Positions 33,511-42,948 of a DNA stretch of 64,000 bases are shown piece by piece; within the stretch, counting starts at the first letter, position 1, and each line of letters opens with the position of its first letter. The stretch is from Rouxiella badensis (GTDB lineage: Bacteria > Pseudomonadota > Gammaproteobacteria > Enterobacterales > Enterobacteriaceae). Where the stretch lies: positions 1 through 64,000 of the forward strand of contig CP114060.1 of assembly GCA_026967495.1 (NCBI GenBank), read 5' to 3'. A model generated the notes under the pieces. The model had not been told where the DNA came from, ran no database searches, and worked only from the letters and a program-made list of their open reading frames with translations. Made by a program: the position numbers and the translations under genes.

Positions 33511-34929
33511 CTATCCCACCAACAGCGTTTTAGGCTCCAGATAGGCCATCAACCCCCACTTGCCCATCTCGCGGCCTAAACCAGACTGCTTAACGCCGCC
33601 AAACGGCGCCTGAGGTTCGTGAGCCAGGGTATTAACCAGCACTCGGCCGGTTTCAATCTGTCGCGCCACACGGAGACCTCGCTCAAGACTGCCGCTCAGC
33701 ACCATCGCATTGAGGCCATAATCTGTATCGTTGGCAATTTTCAGCGCATCGGCCTCAGTCTCATAAGGGATAATCGACAGCACGGGTCCAAAAATTTCTT
33801 CACGGGCAATTCGCATCTGATTATTGACCTGTGTGAATACCGTTGGTTTCACTAACCAGCCCTTATCGAACCCAGCAGGACGTCCTTCCCCACCGGTCAA
33901 AAGCGTTGCTCCTTCCTCTAGCCCAAGGCGAATATAGCTCTGCACGCGTTCCCACTGTTTGCGACTGACCATGGGTCCAATGTCGGTCTTCTCATCACGC
34001 GGAGAGCCGGACTGAATCTGTTCCACGGCGCGGGAGAAGGCCTGCTCGAACTCCGTTAAACGACTGCGCGGCACCAGAATACGCGTTCCGGCAATACAAG
34101 CCTGTCCGCTGTTCATAAACCCCGCCATCAACGCCATCGGCACCACGGTTGCAGCGTCGGCGTCGTCCAGAATAATGGTGGGTGATTTACCTCCCAGCTC
34201 CAGCGTCACGCGCTTGAGCGTCGCTGCACCGCTTTCGATAATCCCCTTGCCCACCGCCGTCGAGCCGGTAAAAGAAATCTTGGCGATATCAGGGTGACGG
34301 CTTATCTCCGCGCCAACGACCTCGCCACGCCCGGTGACAATGTTGAATACGCCCGCGGGCAGTTCGGCTTTATGCAACGCCTCGGTGATGATTTGTGTCT
34401 GAATAGCGCTCATCTCGCTCGGCTTGATAACGGCGGTACATCCCGCCGCCAGCGCGGTCGCCAACTTGTTGCAGATAAACCCTGCATCGCTGTTCCAGGG
34501 TGTAATCAGGCCAGCGACGCCGACCGGGCAAAGGATGACCTTCGCGATACCAGCCTGCTCTTCGAATTCAAAGGACTCGAGCGTCTGCATAACCTGTAAA
34601 ATGACGTCTGCCGGATAGCTCGCCATCCAGCGTGAACGCGCGGCTGGCGCGCCGTACTCGGTGATAATGGCCTCCAACAGTTCCTCTTCACAGGCCACCA
34701 CGGCGGCATGCATGCGTTTGAGTGCGGCAATACGCTGCACTTTAGTCGTGCGCGACCACTCCGGGAACGCCGCTTTCGCTGCCGCTATCGCCCGCTGAGT
34801 ATCCTCTACGTCGGCCAGTTGTACCGTGCCAATCATCTCTTCAGTAGCCGGATTAAACAGCTCGAAACGTTCGGTGCCGTGAGGTGTCAGAAACTCACCG
34901 TTGATATAGATTTTGTCGATCTTTTGCAT
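33511..34929 (-). CDS. NAD(P)+-dependent aldehyde dehydrogenase family protein
   Basis: 472-residue ALDH-superfamily enzyme that oxidises an aldehyde to the acid. The catalytic residues are in place: Asn146 (LITPWNSD), Glu244 (LELGGKSP) and nucleophile Cys278 (NSGQACIAGTR). SFTGSTAVGK forms the cofactor loop and EIFGPVLSI the late ALDH motif. The substrate cannot be told from sequence; the length and GQAC context resemble broad-specificity aliphatic or aromatic aldehyde dehydrogenases. Divergent from a LysR regulator, which probably controls it. It is part of the accessory interval between yjdM and mutS. Confidence 0.9.
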   Translation of the reverse strand: MQKIDKIYINGEFLTPHGTERFELFNPATEEMIGTVQLADVEDTQRAIAAAKAAFPEWSRTTKVQRIAALKRMHAAVVACEEELLEAIITEYGAPAARSRWMASYPADVILQVMQTLESFEFEEQAGIAKVILCPVGVAGLITPWNSDAGFICNKLATALAAGCTAVIKPSEMSAIQTQIITEALHKAELPAGVFNIVTGRGEVVGAEISRHPDIAKISFTGSTAVGKGIIESGAATLKRVTLELGGKSPTIILDDADAATVVPMALMAGFMNSGQACIAGTRILVPRSRLTEFEQAFSRAVEQIQSGSPRDEKTDIGPMVSRKQWERVQSYIRLGLEEGATLLTGGEGRPAGFDKGWLVKPTVFTQVNNQMRIAREEIFGPVLSIIPYETEADALKIANDTDYGLNAMVLSGSLERGLRVARQIETGRVLVNTLAHEPQAPFGGVKQSGLGREMGKWGLMAYLEPKTLLVG

Positions 34930-35050
34930 GATGGATCCTCAAACGCACTCGTTAATAAGTTTTCAATATTGAGGAGTATAAGAAGGCTAGGTTGCTCTGA
35001 TAAGCGGGGTTATGCTGTACGGGGTATAACGAAAATCAGGACAATAAACG

Positions 35051-35953
35051 ATGCATCGTACTGGTCTGACTGAGCTTGAAGTGACTCTTGCCGTCGCGCA
35101 ACGCAGCAGCTTTCGCGCCGCCGCGCGCGAGCTAGGCATGTCTGCTACCGCGGTCAGCAATGCCGTTGCCGGCCTTGAGGCTCGCCTCAATATTAGACTC
35201 TTTAACCGCTCAACGCGCAGCGTATCGCTTACCGAGGCGGGCCGACGTTATGTCGAACGCATTGCCCCCGCACTGGCCGAGATTCAGCGTGCTTCGGAAG
35301 AGATAAGCACACAGCCCGAGTCACCCACCGGCACCCTGCGTATTAATGCTCCGCCCGAATCTGCACTGCTGCTGTTTGAGCCGCTGCTGCGGGAATATCT
35401 TCAGCGTTACCCCAACATGCGCATAGATATCGCGACCGAGGCCCGGATGATCGATATCGTTGCCGAGGGCTTTGACGCGGGGATCCGACTCGGTGAATCG
35501 GTACCGCAGGACATGATAGCCGTGCCAGTGACGCCCCCGGCACGCATGCTCATCGTCGGAAGTCCGCAGTATTTCGCCACCCACGGCGTGCCGCAAACGC
35601 CGGAGGACCTCGCCGCGCATCAAGGGGTCGGCATGCGTATGTCTCACGGCGGAATCTACCACTGGGAGCTTGAGCGTCATCAGCAAAAATTTGCGATAAA
35701 CATACCGACGCGAATCGTGCTCAACGAGTTACGCGCTATCCGCCAGGCGGCACGCAGCGGCATGGGTCTGGCGTTCATTTCAAGCTGGTTTATCGAAAAG
35801 GATCTGGCCAACGGCAGTCTGGTCAGCGTGCTGGAAGAGTGGTGCCCTTCGTTTGAAGGATTACGGCTGTATTATCCCGGTCGCAGACACGTTCCAGCGG
35901 GATTAAAGGCGCTGATCGAAATGGTGCATGAAATACGCGACCGCCAGATCTAG
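35051..35953 (+). CDS. LysR-family transcriptional regulator
   Basis: 300-residue LTTR with an N-terminal winged helix-turn-helix (FRAAARELGMSATAVSNAVAGLE, about residues 17-40, quoted in part) and a periplasmic-binding-like effector domain (about 90-295, GTLRINAPPESALLLFEPLL). It is divergent from the aldehyde dehydrogenase across 121 bp, the usual arrangement for a LysR protein and its target. The HTH and effector domain resemble the large CrgA/DsdC-like LTTR subgroup. The effector is unknown. Confidence 0.9.
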   Translation: MHRTGLTELEVTLAVAQRSSFRAAARELGMSATAVSNAVAGLEARLNIRLFNRSTRSVSLTEAGRRYVERIAPALAEIQRASEEISTQPESPTGTLRINAPPESALLLFEPLLREYLQRYPNMRIDIATEARMIDIVAEGFDAGIRLGESVPQDMIAVPVTPPARMLIVGSPQYFATHGVPQTPEDLAAHQGVGMRMSHGGIYHWELERHQQKFAINIPTRIVLNELRAIRQAARSGMGLAFISSWFIEKDLANGSLVSVLEEWCPSFEGLRLYYPGRRHVPAGLKALIEMVHEIRDRQI

Positions 35954-36127
35954 CAGCAACTCTGGCCGACAACAAGCGCCCACACTTCTTTGCAAATCTC
36001 CGAGATGCATTCCCGTTTGCGGGGTGTCAGTTTTGACGTGCTTGGGCTACTATACCCGCACAAAATTTTAGAGTTATAGAGCCTTTTTAACTCTATGAAT
36101 GACTTAAACAACTAAGAAACTAAGCGC

Positions 36128-38684
36128 ATGAGTAATAGCGATAATTTAGATGCCCACACCCCCATGATGCAGCAGTACCTGCGTCTAAAGGCACAGAATC
36201 CTGAAATCCTGATGTTCTACCGGATGGGCGACTTCTATGAGTTGTTCTATGACGACGCCAAAAAGGCCTCGCAGCTGCTGGACATCTCGCTGACCAAGCG
36301 CGGCGCCTCCGCCGGTGAACCCATCCCGATGGCGGGCGTTCCTTATCACGCGGTTGAAGGCTATCTTGCCAAGCTAGTGCATCTCGGCGAATCCGTTGCC
36401 ATCTGTGAACAGGTTGGCGATCCGGCCTTAAGTAAAGGCCCTGTCGAGCGTAAAGTGGTGCGCATTGTCACGCCAGGAACCGTCAGTGACGAAGCGCTGC
36501 TAAGCGAACGTCAGGACAACCTGTTGGCCGCCATCTGGCAAGACGGTCGAGGCTTCGGCTACGCAACGCTCGATATCAGCTCAGGACGTTTCCGCGTTGC
36601 TCAACCGACCGACCTCGAAACGATGGCCGCCGAAATCCAGCGCACGAACCCGGCAGAATTGCTCTATCCGGAAACCTTCGAGTCGATGTCGTTAATCGAC
36701 ACCCGCCGTGGCCTGCGTCGTCGCCCAATCTGGGAGTTCGAGACTCGACACCGCGCGCCAGCAACTTAATCTTCAGTTCGGCACCCGTGACCTCAGCGGT
36801 TTTGGCGTCGAACAGGCTACGCAGGCGCTGCGTGCAGCCGGCTGCCTATTGCAGTACGTGAAAGACACCCAGCGCACCTCGCTGCCGCATATTCGTGGCG
36901 TGACCATGGAGCGTCAGCAGGACGGCATCATTATGGATGCCGCCACCAGACGCAATCTTGAGCTGACGCAAAACCTCTCCGGCGGCGTTGAAAACACGCT
37001 GGCTGCCATTCTCGACCAAAGCGTCACGCCGATGGGCAGCCGCATGCTCAAGCGTTGGATCCACATGCCAACGCGCGATTTCAAGGTACTGAACAATCGC
37101 CAGCAGGCGGTCGGTGCTTTGCAGGACTTGACCGCCGAGCTGCAACCGGTACTGCGTCAGGTCGGCGACCTCGAACGTATTCTGGCACGTCTGGCGCTGC
37201 GAAGCGCGCGTCCGCGCGACCTGGCACGTATGCGCCACGCACTCCAGCAGTTGCCGGAGATCCGCGCTCTGCTTCAGCCAATCGACGTCCCTTACGTTCA
37301 ATCGCTGGTTGAAAAGGCCGGCGAATTTGATGAGCTGATCGCCCTGCTCGAGCGCGCCATTATTGACGCACCGCCCGTGCTGGTACGCGACGGTGGCGTG
37401 ATTGCGCCGGGATACAATGCCGAACTCGACGAATGGCGAGCGCTGGCCGACGGGGCAACGGATTACCTCGACCGCCTCGAGATCCGCGAACGCGAAAAGC
37501 TGGGTCTGGATACCCTGAAAGTGGGCTTCAACGGCGTGCACGGTTACTACATACAGATAAGCCGTGGTCAGAGCCACCTTGCACCTATCCATTATGTTCG
37601 CCGCCAGACGCTAAAAAATGCCGAACGCTACATCATTCCCGAACTGAAAGAGTATGAAGACAAGGTCCTGACTTCAAAAGGCAAAGCGCTGTCGCTGGAG
37701 AAAGCGCTGTACGAAGAGCTGTTTGATCTGCTGATGCCGCACCTTTCTGCGCTCCAGCAGAGCGCCGCGGCGCTGGCTGAAATCGACGTACTGAATAATC
37801 TGGCTGAGCGCGCTTACACGCTCAACTATTGCTGCCCAACGCTGAGCGAAAAGCCGGGCATCAACATTGTCGGTGGTCGTCATCCGGTGGTGGAACAGGT
37901 GCTGAGCGAACCCTTTATTTCTAATCCGCTGGTCATGTCTCCACAGCGCAGAATGCTGATTATTACCGGTCCCAACATGGGCGGTAAGAGTACCTATATG
38001 CGTCAAGCCGCACTGATTGCGCTGATGGCGCACATCGGTAGCTACGTACCCGCCGAGCAGGCCACGCTGGGGCCTATCGACCGTATCTTCACCCGCGTCG
38101 GTGCCGCAGATGACCTGGCCTCCGGCCGTTCAACCTTCATGGTTGAAATGACTGAGACCGCCAATATTCTGCACAACGCCACCGAGAACAGCCTGGTGTT
38201 GATGGACGAAATTGGCCGTGGCACCTCCACCTATGACGGTCTGTCGCTGGCCTGGGCCTGCGCTGAAAGCCTGGCGAGCCGCATCAAGGCTATGACGCTG
38301 TTCGCCACCCACTACTTTGAGCTGACGACGCTGCCGGAGAAAATGGAAGGCACGGTGAATATCCATCTCGACGCGATTGAGCACGGCGATACCATTGCCT
38401 TTATGCACAGCGTTCAGGAAGGGGCGGCGAGCAAGAGTTATGGACTGGCGGTTGCTGCGCTGGCCGGTGTGCCGCGCGAGGTTATCAAGCGCGCCAGACA
38501 GAAACTCAAAGAGCTGGAAGCACTGTCGAATAACGCCGCCGCCAGCAAGGTTGATGGCCCACAGTTGCCGCTGCTGAGCGAAGAGATTTCACCGGCGGTT
38601 GAAGCCCTTGAAGCGCTAGACGCAGATTCACTGTCGCCACGGCAGGCGCTGGAATGGATCTATCGCCTCAAGGCGATGGTGTAA
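36128..38684 (+). pseudogene. mutS: DNA mismatch repair protein MutS, frameshifted as written
   Basis: Recognises mismatches and small loops and recruits MutL/MutH. The first part (36128-36769) contains the mismatch-binding FYRMGDFYELF motif (Phe-X-Glu). The frame breaks at GAGACTC (36740-36746) after RRPIWEFE. Removing one base to give GAGCTC restores LDTARQQLNLQFGTRDL and an 851-residue protein (E. coli 853). The second part has the clamp and ATPase domains with Walker A GPNMGGKST (about residue 615), the STFMVEMTE and MDEIGRGTSTYDG motifs and the C-terminal tetramerisation tail. If the break were real the strain would be a mutator. Confidence 0.95.
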
Positions 38685-38710
38685 ACTTCACCGCATCATT
38701 GGTTGAAAAT

Positions 38711-38746
38711 AAAAAGGGGGAGCAATGAGTTGCTCCCCCTTTTTGT
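38711..38746. terminator. Bidirectional terminator between mutS and rpoS
   Basis: AAAAAGGGGGAGCAA / TTGCTCCCCCTTTTT stem-loop with A and T flanks, between convergent mutS and rpoS. Confidence 0.92.
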
Positions 38747-38775
38747 GTTGCTTCGATTGTACAGTTTACCGATGA

Positions 38776-39774
38776 TTATTCACGGAACAACGCTTCGATG
38801 CTCAAACCTTGTCCCTGCAGAATTTCACGCAGGCGACGCAGCCCTTCAACCTGTATCTGACGAACACGTTCACGCGTCAGGCCTATCTCACGACCTACAT
38901 CCTCAAGAGTTGCCGCTTCATAACCCAACAGGCCGAAACGACGCGCCAGGACTTCACGCTGTTTTGCATTCAGTTCGAACAGCCACTTAACGATGCTGTG
39001 TTTCATGTCATCGTCTTGCGTGGTGTCTTCCGGTCCGTTCTCTTTCTCGTCGGCCAGAATGTCCAGCAACGCCTTCTCCGAGTCACCACCCAATGGGGTG
39101 TCAACGGAGGTGATGCGCTCATTCAGGCGCAGCATACGGCTAACGTCGTGGACCGGTTTGTCGAGCTGTTCTGCAATTTCTTCGGCACTAGGCTCATGGT
39201 CGAGCTTGTGTGCCAGTTCACGTGCAGTACGCAGATAAACGTTCAGTTCTTTAACGATGTGAATTGGCAAACGAATGGTACGGGTTTGATTCATGATCGC
39301 CCGTTCGATTGTTTGACGGATCCACCATGTCGCATAAGTGGAAAATCTAAAACCGCGCTCAGGGTCAAACTTCTCAACGGCACGAATCAGACCGAGGTTA
39401 CCCTCTTCAATCAGATCCAGCAGCGCCAGACCGCGATTACTGTAGCGGCGCGCAATCTTGACCACTAAACGCAGGTTACTTTCAATCATGCGGCGGCGAG
39501 ATGGTACGTCACCTCGCAGCGCACGCCGTGCAAAATAAACCTCTTCTTCTGCGGTAAGCAGAGGAGAGTAACCAATTTCACCAAGGTACAGTTGAGTTGC
39601 ATCCAGCACTCTTTGGCTTACAGCCTGTGACAGTAACTCCTCTTCAGCTTCAAGAGCGTCACTATCAACAGACTCCTCGACGGTTGCTTTCTCTTCGTCA
39701 AAGGCTTCAGCGCTGTTCTCATCGAAATCTACATCATCATGTAACTCGTTAACTTTCAGCGTATTCTGACTCAT
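38776..39774 (-). CDS. rpoS: RNA polymerase sigma factor RpoS (sigma-38)
   Basis: Master sigma factor of stationary phase and general stress. The 332-residue protein has region 1.2 (ATQLYLGEIGYSPLLTAEEEVYFAR), region 2 (NLRLVVKIARRYSNRGLALLDLIEEGN and RFSTYATWWIRQTI), region 3 with the Lys173-type RssB contact zone (VKELNVYLRTAREL), and the region 4 HTH (EDVGREIGLTRERVRQIQVEGLRRL), quoted in parts. The frame is intact, unlike that of many lab-passaged strains. Follows nlpD, whose coding region carries the main rpoS promoter in enterics. Confidence 0.99.
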   Translation of the reverse strand: MSQNTLKVNELHDDVDFDENSAEAFDEEKATVEESVDSDALEAEEELLSQAVSQRVLDATQLYLGEIGYSPLLTAEEEVYFARRALRGDVPSRRRMIESNLRLVVKIARRYSNRGLALLDLIEEGNLGLIRAVEKFDPERGFRFSTYATWWIRQTIERAIMNQTRTIRLPIHIVKELNVYLRTARELAHKLDHEPSAEEIAEQLDKPVHDVSRMLRLNERITSVDTPLGGDSEKALLDILADEKENGPEDTTQDDDMKHSIVKWLFELNAKQREVLARRFGLLGYEAATLEDVGREIGLTRERVRQIQVEGLRRLREILQGQGLSIEALFRE

Positions 39775-39825
39775 AAGCTGCTCCTACCCGTGGTCCCAAG
39801 AGCAGAATCAGTGACTCTGCCCGGC

Positions 39826-40851
39826 TTATCGCTGCGGAAGATAACGCAGCGGGTTTACGGATTTCCCCTTGTAACGAATTTCAAAATGCAATCTTACTGA
39901 GCTGGTTCCGGTGCTACCCATCGTCGCTATTTTTTGACCCGCCTGCACTTCTTGTTGTTCCCGGACCAGCATTGAATCATTGTGTGCATAGGCGCTCAGG
40001 TAGTCATCATTGTGTTTAATGATGATCAGATTACCGTAGCCACGTAGCGCATTACCGGCATAAACGACTCGCCCGCTGGCGGTTGCCAATACTGGTTGTC
40101 CACGTGAACCGGCGATATCGATACCTTTATTTCCCCCTCAGAGGCTGAGAAATTATCGATAATTCTCCCTTCAGTCGGCCATCTCCAAGAGGAAACTGGG
40201 CCGCCATTGTCTGTGGTACTTTCGACGGGAGCGCTCGGTGCGGTAACAGGTGCCGTCGTCGTTGCGACAACGCCCGCTGTAGGCAACATCCGACCTACAT
40301 TCTGTTTACTTGAAGATTCAGAATACGTGGTAGTTGGTTGAGATGCAACCACTGTACCCTGCATCATGCCGCTTGAAGGGGCTTTAGGAATCCCCCTGCG
40401 TTGCATCCGTTGCGGCCAACATACCGCCGCTGCTCGCGGTGCGAGAAACGTTATTAATTTGAATACGTTGACCTACTTCAAGCGCATACGGCTCGGCGAT
40501 ATTGTTACGGGCCGCCAGGTCTCGGAAGTCATTACCGGTTATCCAGGCAATGTAAAAAAGAGTGTCGCCGCGCTTAACTTTATAGGTGCTTCCGCTGTAG
40601 CTGCCTTTCGGAATACTGTTATAACTGCGGTTATAAACGATGTGTCCCTGAGCATTAATCATCGGGGCATTATCGCTGGAATTCGGAGTAATCTGACCCC
40701 CTTGAGGGGCGCGGAGCATGCCTCCGCCACCGTTTACGGTGCTAATTGGAGCAGTCGTCGAGGCATTATTGGAACATCCCGCAAGCCAGGCGCCAACAAA
40801 TGTACATACCGCAATGCGGCTTAAGGTTTTAATTGGGCTTCCCGTGCTCAT
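39826..40851 (-). pseudogene. nlpD: Murein hydrolase activator NlpD, two frameshifts as written
   Basis: Outer-membrane lipoprotein that activates amidase AmiC during septum splitting. The N-terminal part has lipobox AWLAGC (Cys26) and a LysM domain (YKVKRGDTLFYIAWITGNDFRDLAARNNI, in parts). Breaks occur at C5 runs 40392-40396 (in the TQG/IPKAP linker) and 40133-40137 (SEG-GNKGIDIAG). Restoring one base at the second run, and a further one-base loss or two-base gain at the first, gives about 341-342 residues ending in the LytM-like domain (KHNDDYLSAYAHND, HFEIRYKGKSVNPLRYLPQR). That domain lacks the full zinc-ligand set, as expected for the activator family. Confidence 0.93.
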
Positions 40852-41106
40852 AACTCCCCCATGACGGCAATATCAGAATCTATCGCGGCTCAGGCCAAAC
40901 GCTGCCTGGATCCATTAGGAACCATTTAACAACGAAAGGCGGGCCGTTTACATGCTGGCTGACGCGAAATCAGCCGATGGCGATAGTTAAAAAAACTGTG
41001 GCAATAAAAAACTGTAGTGAATGCTATCAACAACGCAACGTTATCACCATAAGTCAGTTGTATTTAAATTTTAGGGGTTTAGTCCCGAATAGTACGAAAA
41101 ACGCAC

Positions 41107-41733
41107 TCAGGCGAGCTCACCTTTCACCAAGGGAACAAAACGAACAGCCTCGATGTTTTCGATAGTAAAATCATTCGCACGTCGTTGGATACGTTGCAAA
41201 GTCTGATTTTGCTCTCCAACCGGCAAAACCATCACCCCGCCTTCCGCAAGCTGAGTGAGTAATTCCTGAGGGATTTCGGGAGGGGCGGCGGTGACGATAA
41301 TGGCATCGAAGGGGCCGCGAGAAGGCCACCCTTCCCAGCCGTCGCCGTGGCGCGTTGAGACATTATGCAGATCCAGCTGTTTGAGGCGGCGCTTAGCCTG
41401 CCATTGCAGCCCTTTAATCCTTTCAACGGAAAAAACGTGCTCAACCAAATGGGCAAGAATAGCGGTTTGATAACCCGAGCCGGTGCCGATTTCCAACACG
41501 CGCGACGTAGGTGTTAAACGCAGCAGCTCCGTCATGCGGGCAACGGTATAAGGCTGGGAAATAGTTTGCCCGAGTCCGATAGGCAGAGCGGTATTTTCAT
41601 AGGCCTTGTGCTGAAAGGCTTCATCGACGAAGCGTTCACGCGGGACCGTTTCAATCGCCTGCAGCAGCGGCTCATCAGAGATGCCCAGCTTGCGCAGTTG
41701 CTCGAGCAAATTGTACATCGGCTTAATCACCAT
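41107..41733 (-). CDS. pcm: Protein-L-isoaspartate O-methyltransferase Pcm
   Basis: Repairs isoaspartyl residues in aged proteins using S-adenosylmethionine. The 208-residue protein has the SAM motif VLEIGTGSGYQTAILA, the substrate-site motif GLGQTISQPY, and C-terminus RFVPLVKGELA identical to E. coli. The ATG at 41733 overlaps the surE stop by 11 nt, so the genes are translationally coupled. The last codons contain the only intact GAGCTC seen in the window (41113-41118). Confidence 0.97.
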   Translation of the reverse strand: MVIKPMYNLLEQLRKLGISDEPLLQAIETVPRERFVDEAFQHKAYENTALPIGLGQTISQPYTVARMTELLRLTPTSRVLEIGTGSGYQTAILAHLVEHVFSVERIKGLQWQAKRRLKQLDLHNVSTRHGDGWEGWPSRGPFDAIIVTAAPPEIPQELLTQLAEGGVMVLPVGEQNQTLQRIQRRANDFTIENIEAVRFVPLVKGELA

Positions 41734-42499
41734 TCCCGCTCACCTCGGCTTTGGCTAACCACGTTCTGACAATGTCCTGCGCCGCATAGGCCGTCAGGTC
41801 CACGTGCAAAGGGGTAATGGAGACATAGCCCTGTGCCACGGCGGCAAAATCGGTATCCGGTGCGACATCAAACTTTTCACCGGGCGGGCCAATCCAGTAC
41901 ATATCCTGGCCGCGAGGGTCCTGCTGACAAAATACCTGTTCTGCAGGATGACGGCTACCGCAGCGTGTCACGCGAAAGCCTTTAATGCTTTCGAGCGGCA
42001 GGTCGGGAACGTTGATATTAAGGATTCGACCGGTGCGCAGCGGCTCTTTCGCTAGCATGCGCAGAATGCGGCAGGTGATAGCCGCAGCGGTATCGTAATG
42101 CTGATGGCCGTCGAGTGACACGGCAAGCGCAGGATAGCCCAAGTGCCGCCCTTCCATTGCGGCAGCGACGGTACCGGAATAAATAACGTCATCCCCCAGA
42201 TTCGGGCCAGCGTTAATGCCTGAGACAACAATATCCGGGCGCGGCTGCATCAGCCGATTAACGCCGAGATAGACGCAGTCCGTTGGGGTTCCGTTAATAA
42301 CAGCAGTGTCACCGTTGGGATAGGTTTGAATACGTAAGGGTGAGTCCAGCGTCAGCGCGTTCGATGCGCCGCTGCGATTCCTGTCGGGCGCAACCACCGT
42401 CACCTCGGCGAATTCGCGCAGCGCAGAAGCTAGCGCCTGGATACCGGGAGCCGTCACACCGTCATCATTACTCAACAATATCCGTATCAAAGATGTCAT
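41723..42499 (-). CDS. surE: 5'/3'-nucleotidase SurE
   Basis: Stationary-phase survival nucleotidase/exopolyphosphatase. The 258-residue protein has the metal-binding SNDDG motif at the N-terminus, VAPDRNRSGAS, NGTPTDCVYLG and SGINAGPNLGDDVIYSGTV. The start used is ATG 42499; a TTG three codons later (42490) would give a more typical MIRILLSNDDG start and better spacing to AAGG. In E. coli surE is fused to the truD operon. Here a chitinase gene lies between, so surE must have its own promoter in 42500-42948. Confidence 0.96.
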   Translation of the reverse strand: MTSLIRILLSNDDGVTAPGIQALASALREFAEVTVVAPDRNRSGASNALTLDSPLRIQTYPNGDTAVINGTPTDCVYLGVNRLMQPRPDIVVSGINAGPNLGDDVIYSGTVAAAMEGRHLGYPALAVSLDGHQHYDTAAAITCRILRMLAKEPLRTGRILNINVPDLPLESIKGFRVTRCGSRHPAEQVFCQQDPRGQDMYWIGPPGEKFDVAPDTDFAAVAQGYVSITPLHVDLTAYAAQDIVRTWLAKAEVSGNGD

Positions 42500-42948
42500 G
42501 CCTTGTTCTCAGTAGATTGCAAAGAAAATCCTCTGGTTATCATTTAGTTGCACAACGATCGCGCATTCACGCTGCGACGCAATCCCGTTGCCGTCAAACC
42601 AGTGATGATTATAACCGTTGTCAGCTGGGTTTCTACAGTGAAAAAACAGGCTTGTAGGAAAGCGCAGCCGTTTGGTTAATAAATATAAAATAAATGACTT
42701 TCATTACGTTCACTGCGCACTGCCATCAAATAGAGAATATTCTCTATCTATAAGCATTGAAGTATTAATAAATGCGAGAAATATCCGGCCCTTCCCTTAG
42801 AGAAACAATCCACAACCCACTGTAATATATGCATGCGAAATATAAGAACACCGACACCGGACTTTATATTTCCCCTTCACCCATTCTTAATTTATCTATT
42901 TTAATTTCATAATGAATTTTGCTGCACGAAAATTCAAACAGAGAGAAC
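42500..42948. other. Intergenic region between surE and the chitinase gene
   Basis: 449 bp of mostly AT-rich DNA serving two divergent genes. It holds no family-recognisable coding frame. The clearest element is an 18-bp perfect palindrome at 42730-42747, about 200 bp before the chitinase start. No remnant of truD was recognised at its surE-proximal edge. Confidence 0.6.
42730..42747. promoter_or_regulatory. 18-bp perfect palindrome, candidate operator
   Basis: ATAGAGAATATTCTCTAT is its own reverse complement over all 18 bases. It is in the intergenic region 5' of the chitinase and 230 bp from surE, so it may bind a dimeric regulator of either gene. The protein is not identified. Confidence 0.45.

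Noticed and set aside
36128..38684. Programmed frameshifting as the explanation for the split genes
   Set aside because: The breaks lack slippery heptamers with downstream structures, affect unrelated housekeeping genes that are not recoded in relatives, and share insertion motifs instead.
42500..42948. Remnant of an insertion sequence or integrase beside the chitinase
   Set aside because: No terminal inverted repeats, target-site duplication or transposase fragments could be seen.
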